Assembly (NCBI GenBank): GCA_950295325.1
Contig: OX485805.1
Location: forward strand, 9,238,501-9,302,500
DNA: 64,000 nucleotides
Direction: 5' to 3'
Source of the DNA: Polytrichum commune
Lineage: Eukaryota; Streptophyta; Polytrichopsida; Polytrichales; Polytrichaceae
In this document: piece by piece, positions 49,119 through 62,072 of the stretch
Layout: each line of letters begins with the position of its first letter
How positions within the stretch are numbered: position 1 is the first letter of the stretch
The notes under the pieces: model-generated
Told to the model about the DNA's origin: nothing
Seen by the model: only the letters and a program-made list of their open reading frames with translations
Database searches by the model: none
Made by a program: the position numbers and the translations under genes

Positions 49119-49335
49119 ATTGGGCTATACTATGAGCTCCCTCATCTACCGCACGACAATGACAACAAAAAGGGACGGAAACCCATTTTTTTCTCACAAC
49201 GAAAGGGAGGATATCAAAAATTTCTTGCGCATCAATGACATCGGCGACCGCGTCGTTGTAATCGGGCTGCGATCGAGGCGGCCGCTCCTTCCTTTCGTGC
49301 ACTACCGGATTCGCGTTGATCAACGCAGGCGCCAT
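46928..49335 (-). CDS. AE7: AE7/MIP18 (CIA2B) cytosolic Fe-S assembly protein, 5 exons, 157 aa
   Basis: Exons in reading order (minus strand): 49335-49215, 48656-48551, 48144-48045, 47586-47541, 47028-46928. The joined 474 nt give 157 aa, the length of Arabidopsis AE7. The protein opens [18 protein letters not shown], continues [20 protein letters not shown] and [10 protein letters not shown], then [18 protein letters not shown] with the conserved Cys at residue 86, and ends [20 protein letters not shown] with [13 protein letters not shown]. This is the MIP18/DUF59 family. AE7 works with MMS19 and CIA1 to hand Fe-S clusters to cytosolic and nuclear apoproteins such as DNA polymerases and helicases. 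Introns 2-4 are GT-AG. Intron 1 (49214-48657) gives the conserved EIFDHVRDI only if it starts ATATCCT and ends AC, that is, a U12-type AT-AC intron. Exon 4 is only 46 nt. Confidence 0.94.
47160..47488. mobile_element. ~325-bp MITE copy in AE7 intron 4
   Basis: It shares with 47664-47989 the blocks CATTGGTTGTT, CTTGTGGTGCATGC, TTTAGCACCTCTT, CTCCAAGCATGCACCAAA and GCAAAACAACCAACTC, in the same order and orientation. The ends are roughly inverted: GTTGGTTGTTTTGC on one strand answers AAAACAACCAACT. No coding capacity is seen. Confidence 0.75.
47664..47989. mobile_element. ~325-bp MITE copy in AE7 intron 3
   Basis: Same family and same orientation as the copy in intron 4. The 46-nt exon 4 (47541-47586) lies between the two copies, only about 55-80 bp from each. 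Confidence 0.75.
49062..49117. repeat. (GA)n microsatellite inside AE7 intron 1
   Basis: An uninterrupted run of GA dinucleotides of more than 25 repeats. In the direction of AE7 transcription it is a (CT)n pyrimidine tract in the first 150 bases of the AT-AC intron. Confidence 0.95.
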
Positions 49336-49463
49336 CTCTCCTTCGTTCGTTCGTTCGCCCGTTCCTTCTTTCTTCGTATCTTCTCCTCGTGATCTCGGCC
49401 AACACCTGAGAAGCAGAAACATCAACAAAGGAAGCTTGCACACCGTAGGAAACAGAGTTTCCT

Positions 49464-49528
49464 TGCCCGTCACTCCCCGTTATTTCCCGTCATTTCCCGT
49501 CACTCCCCCGTCATTTCCCGTCACCGCT
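49464..49528. repeat. Six ~10-bp tandem units upstream of AE7
   Basis: Units of CCCGTCATTT / CCCGTCACTC / CCCGTTATTT type follow one another about 130-195 bp before the AE7 start codon. On the transcribed strand they read (G)ACGGGAAAT / ACGGGGAGT, which places a GACGGG-rich array in the proximal promoter or leader. Confidence 0.8.
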
Positions 49529-49539
49529 CGACTAGAGCT

Positions 49540-52200
49540 TATACCAATGTTGGAACGGTATATAGGTGAATAATGGTATTAATAATCAACATCAATAAAT
49601 GGTATCAAAGAACATACCCATGAGTATCAAAATTTTAGTACCAATCAAACATTTATATTTAGTGGGTATGTCAAGATGAGAGAATCTTTATATTATCGAG
49701 TTATTATTTGGGTCGAAAACATTCTAAACTATATTGATACTAGGTGATTTTATTTGGGTATTAAAGTTCTTGTTTGGTAAATGAGAAACCGATCTTCAAG
49801 CTTGGGTCCAATCTTGATTCAAAAAGTAATTGTCCATCGCACCCCTCACCACTTGACCAAAGATTACATTCACACTTTGGGTTGTCCTTGTATACCTAAG
49901 CTTAAGGTAGACAAGTCTACTTGTTACTGAAAATACATAACATTTATCATAGAAAACCCAATGTCACCCTCTTTGTAGTTAAAGCAACAATGATGATGGC
50001 CATACCAGTCAAAACGTCAATAAACTCATAGGCAACCACCACTACATGCCAAGGTTCATTTGGGTACGATTTCTTCTAGTGTGTGCCCATGAAATTGTGA
50101 GGCACCTTGAAACTCATCCAAGGCTGGTATCATGAAAAATTGAAATCAAATGATGTGTGGTCACGGGGCTCCAAGTGCAGCTAGTGGAAAGACATAGTTA
50201 CATTCTTCACCCACTCGAGACTAGAGTAGATATCTTATATGCAACTATACCTCATTCATCCATTGTTTTTCTTTCCTATGCTTGAACTTCATAATTTTGT
50301 GTTAATTCTCCATCTATCTAAAATTGTAAACCATCCACAACATTGATTGATTGGAGTAGATATCTTGTGCGCAACTATACCTCATACATCCATCTTTTTT
50401 TCCTCCCCTTTGCTTGAATTTCATGATTTTGTGTTAATGATTCATCTATTGGAAATTATACACCATCTGCAACATTAGTGAATTGATTAATTGGGTTGTC
50501 AATCCTGCTGCCCAATGAATCAAGCATGAATGTCTTGATCATCATCTTTCTTTTAGTCATTTCCTTGCTCCACATGGCATGACTTGGCCTCTAGAGGCTA
50601 CTACATGACCACGATCCATCCACTTCATCTCACTTGTCTATCCATATATTTATTATGCAATCTACTTTGTATTTGTTCCTTACTTACCTCCAAAAGGTCA
50701 ATCAACAAGATTGCAATGGATCTTCTCTTCCCTTCAACCGGAAGCCATCACGGACCTTCGTAACTTGAAGCACAAGACTTCCAAATAACAAGTGTGCCAA
50801 GTTCTTTGTTCATGAGAGTGTGTACAAATTAGAATTGTGTGGGCTAGGTTGCTCTTGCACATTGCTCATGTCAGGAAGTCTATGCAATATTAGATGAGTT
50901 GAGAGAACATTGCAATTGTAAAGATAGTCCTTTGGTTGCCAAGTTGATTGTTCTCATTTGTGGTGCTTAATTCGGAAGCTCGGAGGGGGGGGGGGTCACT
51001 CCCTCTTGTGTTATGTAACCACGTGCGTACAAAGGGTATTTTAATGGGGGTTATTTACCTCATTTGGATTTTAGAGATTCCTTTAAGTAGAAAAAAGGAA
51101 CTTCACCAAATATTCAGCACCCTATAGGTAATTATAAAAGAAAGCCTAGATTAATTCAAATGATGCTAAATTGCTTATAAAATTTTGATTTACTCGTTCC
51201 ATACGAAGGCAAACTTAAGACTCCAATATGACATGGTGTATATTCACGTTGCTATATATTGGTGAAAGAAGAGTGTACACATCATAACCCAATCGTTCAA
51301 TTTTCATTCATTTTGCATGTATTATATGTGAATATTCTCACTCTAATTTTTTATTAAATCCCTTTATTATTTTTGTCATACTAATTTCTTTCCTCCTCAA
51401 ACCTAAAGTTGGGGCTTTTCCCTTATTCTAAATTATATTATAATCACATGTTTCACAATTTAAGTAGGCTATGGTAGATCCAAAGTTTTTATAAACAAAA
51501 TTTGCCGATGAATAAGAAGCACCCTATGGTTGTTCTCACGGGGTTTTTGCTTTTTAGCCGGTCATCCCCCCCCCCCCCCCCCGAGTTCGGAACGCGAGTC
51601 CACATCAATTGAGCCACCAATTCTCCTCAATTTGATGACCTTGCCACGTAGGGAATGCAAGGTCATGAAGTTGTGGAGAATCAATGACTTCGGATCTTAT
51701 GAACATCAAGATGTTCTCAAGTGGACATGACATAACTTTGCCTCCAAATTACACACATGATGCTAATTCAAACTGCATTGGACCTAATTAATGCTCACAA
51801 CACTAGAACTTAATATTCAGCCGCCCAACAACCAATATAACTACAAAGGCCCGCCATCCCTCCCTTTAGCCACCATTGCGGAGTTGGAGATGCATTGTGG
51901 TTGTGTAGAACGTAGAGCATTATATTGCATGTAGTCAATAGAAATGTAATGAAAGAGGCATGAGAAACAATAAGGTTAGAATAAGGCTACAATGCTAGTC
52001 CAAAGAGGGATAACAATTATCTCATATTGTTTGTATGAACCAATGAAAAGAAGAAAAGCAATAAAAAAATAGATTAAAGAGAGCATGAGACCATCTCACT
52101 CCAAACATTGTTCATATGTCTTTATGTATGTGTATGTGCTTGTGTAATCTTATTTCTAGTCTTATAGTATCCAATAGGTTATGGGCCTACCATGTAAGTA
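49540..52200. other. Intergenic AT-rich DNA with old repeats
   Basis: A diverged ~100-bp duplication (GGAGTAGATATCTT, CAACTATACCTCAT, CATGATTTTGTGTTAAT blocks) lies at about 50220-50330 and 50350-50465. A G-tract lies at about 50987-50995 and a C-tract at about 51566-51583. The CTTCAAGCTTGGGTCCAATC phrase at 49795 is shared with the element at 21010. No gene is supported. Confidence 0.45.
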
Positions 52201-52349
52201 AAGTGCCTAGAGATTTGATTGCTTTGAGATTGCGGAGTGGATATTGAGGGGTTTGCGCTTTGGAGCTTCAGAGTGATAAAGGTGTCCGTGGGCGCATTTT
52301 GTTGTTATAAATATACTTTGTTGTTTTTTTGTTTTTGCTTGAATGTATG

Positions 52350-53000
52350 TTTGATGCAAGAGCATGTGAGTTGAGTTTCTTGAGTGTTGAGAGACTTATT
52401 TGAGAAGTTTGGAGGTGTTTAGATTTCAAAGCATTTAACTTGAGTGTTTTGAGCATCCGAGGGTTTTATTTTAGAGCTTTGAAGGTGTTTAGACTCCAAT
52501 AGTACATGACTTGAGAGGCTTGAGTGTTGAGAAATTTACTTAAGAGTGTAAGACACATTTGAAGTGAAAAAAAAATCTTATTTGAATGATTTGAGTGCCT
52601 TAAGACCTCTCTTGAAGAATAAAATATTTAACTTGAGGTATTTGAAAGTATAATGCATTTGAAGTGAAGGAGATCTTATTTGAGATTTTTGAGTGTCTTA
52701 AGGAGAGGTAGAGGATTCAACTTGAGGTATTTGAAAGTGTAAGACATTTGAAGTGAAGGAGATATTATTTAAGTGATTTGAATGTCTTAATTATTTTTTT
52801 GAAGTGTAGAAGATCTAACTTGAGGTATTTGAGATGAAATAGATCTTACTTGAGTGATTTGAGTGTTTTAAGAATTCTCTTGAATTGTAAAAAAATCTAA
52901 TTTTAGTTATTTGAGGTGAAAGAGATTTTATTTAATGATTTAAGTGTCTTAAGAATTCTCTTGAGGTGTTAAATATCTAACATTCTAAAGACCGAGAGAC
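52350..53000. repeat. Degenerate tandem repeat rich in TTTGAG / TTGAGTG
   Basis: Blocks ACTTGAGGTATTTGA, TTTGAAGTGAAGGAGAT and CTTATTTGAGTGATTTGAGT recur about every 95-110 bp with heavy divergence. They lie immediately 5' of the copia remnant and could be a decayed LTR or leader region, but no TG..CA ends were found. Confidence 0.5.
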
Positions 53001-53148
53001 TCATTTGAAAGCATACGGACATATTTCTACTACATTGAGGTGCAAACACATATTTTGAGTGTAAAAGTTTATATTTTAATTTGGGTTGGGTTGATTGTAG
53101 GCCAAGAAATGCTAGTTTGAATGTTTTGAGAATATATCCGAGCATACG

Positions 53149-54382
53149 ATGGCATCATTTAATAGCGAGGCCGTTAGAATCATTGACAAGTTCAATAGAA
53201 GAAACTTCATTCTTTGGAGGTTCAAAATCAAAATGTTGTTGGCATTCATAGATCTTAGGGATATTGTGGACAAGTCCGAAGAAGCTTCACCTTTCAATGC
53301 GGATCCCAAAGTGTTAAAAGAGTACCAAATGCACATCAAGAAGGTTATGTCCATCATCAATTTCAACTTGGCAGACAACCAACTCGCGCACATCAAGAGT
53401 TGCAAAGGACCTACAAAGACATAGAAGATTCATCATACCATTAACAAGACGAAAAATTTGTCCAACATCCTCTCCATTCACTTGCATGTAATTTTTTCAC
53501 ATGCAAGATGCAAGAAGGGGACAACTTATTGGACTATGTCAACAAGGTCAAGACGCTCGCTGATCAATTTGTTTATTTGAATGTACTTGTGAGAAACAAA
53601 GACATTGTTATATCCTTGCTTGAGAATTTGCCGGCATCATACAAAAATACTTGATCACCGCTTTGGAGGCGATACCGATGAAGGAGCTCATAATGGACTA
53701 CGTGATGGCGTATTTGATGCACGAGAATTCGAAACGCAATGAGAAAAACCCCTAGGTGAGGATGTTGCCATAGTGTTACGACAAAGCAAAGGTGACAACT
53801 TATGTTTGCATCCAGGCTCAAAGTCGTTCTTTTAAACCGGGCCACATTGTCCGATTATGCTATAAAGCAATTTTTTTAAAAAAAACAAGGAATGAGAGAG
53901 AAAATACGAAGAATGGGAAGGATAACGATGACTACGTATTTGTAATGCGTGATAGAACACATTCTAAGAGCGTGTGCAAATGGATCATGGATTTAGAAGC
54001 CTCCGAATATGACTTTGCATTTGACACATATGAAATAATTGCCCCACGCAATTTGTTTTTGCTAAGCAAATTTGTATTGAATGGTTTGAAGATTCAATTC
54101 AACCTAAACAAATGCATTGTAAAATCTTGCAATGATGAAGCCATTGCGATTGCGTCACATGAAGACAATTTGTACGAAATAAATTTTGTAAAGGTGCATG
54201 AAGCGGATGCAACCTACTTTGTGCAATCTCCAACGGAAGATAGTACGCTTGAGTTTTGGCACCGCCGCCTCAGCCATTTGAACATGAAAAATGTTCATAC
54301 GCTTCAAAACATGGTAAGTGACATGAGCTTTGATAAATTTTCTTATGCCACATCCTCGTGCACATTGTACGCTCAAGTTTGA
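53149..54382 (+). pseudogene. Ty1/copia retrotransposon remnant (gag to GAG-pre-integrase)
   Basis: The first frame (53149-53424) is a copia-type Gag start with the family pattern KFNRRNFILWRFKIKML followed by DIVD. Gag continues in other frames to about 53660, broken by stops. A degenerate zinc-knuckle remnant (KPGHIVRLCYKA) lies at about 53835-53870. The protease region begins at about 53975, where the usual D-S/T-G-A active site reads DLEAS, so catalysis is lost. A GAG-pre-integrase segment with FWHRRLSHLN follows at about 54255-54290. The element stops near 54382, before integrase and reverse transcriptase. It is a dead, truncated copy; no LTR pair was identified. Confidence 0.8.
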
Positions 54383-55249
54383 GTTTTATATTCCTCTTCA
54401 TTCTTGTACTAATACAAACTCATAATTGATGTAATCAATATGTTTACGAATATGAATGCCAATACCTATGTACAAAAATTTGATGAGTATATGAATATGA
54501 ATATGAAATTATATTTTTTTTGTATGCAAGTTCACGAACATTCTTGTCTTATGATCAGAGTGGGTTGATGAATTCCGCTCTCTCCATATCAACCTAATTG
54601 TACACGAGATGCCATAATTGACATAGTTAAGCGCCAAAGACAATCACACGATGTTTTAACAATCATATTAGTCCATATGTGAAGAAAAAGTATGCCAAGT
54701 AAAATTATTCAAGGATATTGGACATCTGTTGTTAGCATTGATGCCAAAGAACGTAAATCCGACTTTGCGCATGGGAAACACTTTGGCAACTGATTGTTTC
54801 CTTTTCATTGTCACCGTTGGTGGACACCAAACATTTGGTAATGAAGTGAGAGACAAATAGATTCATACCAATTTAAACCATGATTACAAAGAGTTAGTCT
54901 CAATTAAGGATTCTTCCACCATGGCTATAGCATAAGTTTTGCCAATGGCTACATATTTGTTTGCATCATATGTGGTGTTTGCATCCATAACGTTGTCATG
55001 TGTTGTTGCTCCTTAATAAGTTTGTAGTTGATGTGTTCCATAGCCATAAAATGTTGTGAGGATCTTCTGTTCTAAATACTGATAACATGACCTAAGCATG
55101 TACATATTTCCAAACTAGAGAATCTTGAAAACCCTACACAAATCCAATTATATGCATAAAATAAAACTTACGAATATTCTCGAAGCAATAACACATACAA
55201 CCTTCAATGATTGAGACCTATCAAGTTTCGCAGTTGTTCTTCACAATGA

Positions 55250-56925
55250 GTAACCACTAATGAAGTGTTTGAACATTACCAGAAAAAAACTATGCACGAT
55301 TTTCCTTTCACGACATGGACAATTCTAAAGAGTGTGGGAACCTTTTGTTCACAGTGTTGGTACATATCACAACCAAAGAATGTCCCTAAACGAGAAAATC
55401 CAAAATTCCTAGACACCTCCAAATACATGCATGAAAATATTACAAATATTTTTGGAACAACATCATCAACACATACATTCTTACAACCTTCAATTTTCAA
55501 GTCACTCCTGCTAGGTTTCTTAGTATTAATCTCCACAATGATTAACCACTAATGATGCCTATGAAGTTACGGTCAAGGTTGATAAAGTTAACATCACCAA
55601 AAGAGTATGCATACTTTTCTTTTGTGAGGTGGACCGATTCAAAAAGACTCGAGGTCAAAAGGCAACTTGCTTTTTGCATTAGAGCACGTTTTTTGCCATG
55701 TAGGTAAACAACTTATGAATGACTTTGAAACAACATCAACACATACATACGACCTTCAATCTGAGTCGAGTCCTGGATTCTCCACAACGATTAACCACTA
55801 ATGTTGCCTGTGAACTCATGGTCAAGGCTCATTAACATCACCAAAAAAGATGTGCATAAATTGCTTCCACTAGATGGTACAATCCAAAGAGAGGTTGAAG
55901 GGCGACTCGTCAATTTTTGCATCAGAGCATGTTTTTTTGCCATGTAGCTAAACAACTTATGAATGTTTTTGGAACAACAACACAAACAACCTTTTATCTG
56001 AGTTGAATCTTGCATTGTCCACAATAATTAACCACTAATGTAACCCTCTAAACTCATGGTCAAGGTTGGTTAACATTACCAAAAAAAATGTGCATAATTT
56101 TCTTTCACAAGATGCACCAATCCCAAGAGAGGTCGAAGGGTGACTCACCACTTTCATATCAGAGGAGGAATTTTGCCATGTATCCTAATATCTTACGAAT
56201 AATTTCGTAAGAACGAATTACAACCTTCAATCTGAGTTCTCCACAACGAATTACCACTAATGTTGCCATCACCTAAAAAATGTGCATAATTTTCTTTCAC
56301 GAGATGCACCAATCCCAAGAGAGGTCGAAGAGTGACTCACCACTTTTGCATTAGAGGAGGCGTTTTGCCTTGTATTTGAACATGTTACAAATAATTTCGT
56401 AACAACAACTTACAACCGTCAATCTGAGTCCTCCACAATGAATTACCACTAATTTTGCCATCACCCAAAAAAATGTGCATAATTTTCTTTCACGAGATGC
56501 ACCAATCCCAAGAGAGGTCGAAGGGTGACTCGCCACTTTCGCATCAGAGGAGGCGTTTTGCCTTGTATTTGAATATGTTACAAATAATTCCGTAACAACA
56601 ACTTACAGCCTTCAATCTGAGTTCTCCACAATGAATCACCACTAATGTTGCCATCACCTGATTTTATGTGCATAATTTTGTTTCACGAAATGCACCGATC
56701 CCAAGAGAGGTGGAAGGGTGACTCGCCACTTTCGCATCAGAGGAGGCGTTTTGCCTTGTATTTGAATATGTTACAAATAATTTCGTAACAACAACTTACA
56801 ACCTTCAATCTGAGTTCTCCACAATGAATCACCACTAATGTTGCCATCACCTGAAAAATGTGCATAATTTTGTTTCACGAAATGCACCGATCCAAAGAGA
56901 GGTCGAAGGGTGACTTGCTTTTAGC
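55250..56925. repeat. Eight-copy tandem array with shrinking period, ending at the GapA promoter
   Basis: The landmark (T)ACCACTAATG recurs at about 55252, 55545, 55791, 56029, 56249, 56443, 56637 and 56829. The period therefore falls from ~293 through 246, 238 and 220 to a steady ~193 bp. The right-hand units are much more alike (TGTGCATAATTTT, CACGA.ATGCACC, GAGAGGTCGAAGGGTGACT, GTTTTGCCTTGTATTTGAA, CAACAACTTACA). The array stops about 390 bp before the GapA start codon. Confidence 0.85.
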
Positions 56926-57198
56926 CACATAGGTAAAAATAAAACGAAAACTCTCGTTCAGCCGCATCAACTTCGTTCCCAGCGGAGCTCAAATGCGGGC
57001 CCAACCTCCAAGTCTATTGTGGTCCACAGATTGGAATTTTGCTCCATTCTGCCCTCCTTTTTTAATGGGTTCGCTCGGATTCCACCAAGTGGTGGCAGGA
57101 TCGCCGTTGGATGTGCATCGGAAGGTTGAAAAGTGTTTTCCGGCGGGGCAGGGGACTGGGGGCTGCCCGCGGGCAGGGCCGGGCAGGATCGGAGCGGG

Positions 57199-57214
57199 GA
57201 TAAGGGGCCTTATC
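57199..57214. promoter_or_regulatory. Paired inverted I-box (GATAAG) motif upstream of GapA
   Basis: GATAAGGGGCCTTATC contains two GATAAG cores in inverted orientation with 7-bp arms, about 105 bp before the GapA ATG, followed by another GGATA. GATAAG (I-box) is a known element of light-regulated photosynthesis promoters, including Rubisco small subunit and GAPDH genes. Whether this copy lies in the promoter or the leader is unknown. Confidence 0.5.
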
Positions 57215-57318
57215 TGGATAGTTGTATGGCTAGGGAAGGTGGCAGCGTCGCTGATAACACTAATGCAGCAGACCAGCGCTTCCCATTCCTGCTGGAGCGA
57301 TCGAGCAGTAGTCTAGCC

Positions 57319-60492
<3,174 letters not shown>

Positions 60493-60569
60493 ATCGCCTC
60501 ATTACTTTGTGCGTGAAGGAGGAGGAACTTGTAAACTGTGTCAGCCCGATGATTGTGTTCCTGCCTGTA

Positions 60570-61255
60570 AAAGTTGTGGGCTGTTTGTAACTAAATCTGA
60601 TGCAAGGCTGATGATGACTTTGCTGGAGAACTGACTGAATTTAGGGAGAAAGATAGTAGAAGAAGAAGAGATCAATTCATCTTGGTTGGACTCACTAGTT
60701 GTCCCATTAGAGGCTGATTCCTGCAATATTGTAGCCAAGTATTAGCCCTGCTTGGGCTTCTGTTGTTGGTCTAACTTGTAATTCATTTGTCGAATTCAAT
60801 CCACCTTGCCACATTCTGACTCTTGTTCCGTTTTCTTGTAATTCTATTTGTTTGCTCATCATTTTCATAAAGCATGACAATTTGTCATTCACATTTGTGT
60901 TTTGGATACGGAACAATAATAACAGCTGAATGTGTGTGAAGCAAATTCAATTTTGGCATGCAGATGTTTGTAAACCGTAAACTGGTTGATTTTCGACACT
61001 GATTGCATTCATATGTGATATCTGTGGGCTATTTATTACAAAATCTGTTTGGTTGATGATGAATTTGCTGGAGAAAACACTGAATTTTAGGGGGAGAGAG
61101 AGAAGTAGTAAAGCAATCTATCCTAATGAGACTCGCAATTGACTATTAGAGGCTGAAAAATCTTGCATTGAAGGTAGCTATTGCCCTGCGTAGATTTCTG
61201 ATGATGATATGTCTTTTGTCGACTTCAACCCACCTTGCCACATTCCGACTGTTTC
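60570..61255. repeat. Duplicated GapA 3' UTR segment
   Basis: The 3' region at about 60570-60830 (GTGGGCTGTTTGTAAC, GATGATGACTTTGCTGGAGAA, TTAGAGGCTGA, CCACCTTGCCACATTCTGACT) recurs in the same order at about 61020-61255 in diverged form (GATGATGAATTTGCTGGAGAA, CCACCTTGCCACATTCCGACT). The offset is about 440-450 bp. No coding sequence was duplicated with it. Confidence 0.8.
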
Positions 61256-61259
61256 AATA

Positions 61260-62070
61260 CTGAATGTTAATTTAATTACTTCAAAACTTGGATTGAATTA
61301 AACTGTATGTATATTAAGAGGTTAGCAGAGAAAGTTCTTAATTGGTGCGCACATGGTACATGCATTACCTACCCGCTGAGAAAACATATCAAAATCATTC
61401 TGAAAGTATTTGGTAGCATCATGAGAAATTATGTTGAAATGAATGTCAATACCGAATAGGTTGCTTATCCGCAGTCAGCATCTTGAATATTGCGAATCTT
61501 GAATGGGCGAAATACAACAACAAAAAGTCTCCACATGTTTTACATTCAGTAAAACAATTATTTGTTTCAAAACCCAACTCAAAGAGTCAAAAACCAAGAC
61601 CCAACAATGAAAATGCTAAGAGCTATCTATTAAGGAGCAATAAATGGTACTATTAAAATAGTAAACAACGTATCCAATTCAAGCCCTTGATTACTGATTT
61701 CACAGGTCTTGGAATTTTCATGGAGTCTAGCCTACTTTCCCCTGGCTTGACAACCAAGACCTGGATAAGAGTAAGAAATATATGTCAGGTGTGGTTCTAA
61801 GTATGTGGATTAGAGTGTACTCAAGAATGTACCAGACGAAATAACACAATAAATGACCAACTTCAAAATGCTCAAGAAGCCGAAGAGTAGTTACCTCATC
61901 TCTTTGCACAGCTTTTTAAGCAACTAATAGACATAAGACTTCCAATTTTGCCACATGATAGATAACTTTGTTGAGCTCATGATGATCATCACAGATATTG
62001 ATCAAATACTTGGTGTTTAGACAACTCCTTAACATGAGGGATTTCCTTAATTCCCATTTAGGCAGTCAAA
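61260..62070. other. Intergenic DNA between GapA and the 3D-domain gene
   Basis: AT-rich and non-coding by eye. It should contain the 3' UTR of the minus-strand 3D-domain gene. A small alternative last exon for that gene (ATGAGGTAA read on the minus strand near 61895-61903) is possible but weakly supported. Confidence 0.4.
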
Positions 62071-62072
62071 GA

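Noticed and set aside
49140-49214. GT-AG alternative for AE7 intron 1 using TTCGTT|GTGAGA and CATGTGAG|AGAC
   Set aside because: The phases do not match, and the result would lose the conserved H-V-R of the family. The AT-AC solution restores the family sequence exactly.
53149-54382. Functional copia element
   Set aside because: Stops and frameshifts break gag, the protease active site is lost, and integrase and reverse transcriptase are absent.
55250-56925. CRISPR-like regular repeats
   Set aside because: Units are contiguous tandem copies of about 190-290 bp without unique spacers, in a plant nuclear context.
57133-57318. In-frame upstream extension of GapA from ATG 57133
   Set aside because: The translation is Gly/Ala/Arg-rich leader-like sequence and would bury the typical MAA.. 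transit peptide start; the I-box pair also lies here.
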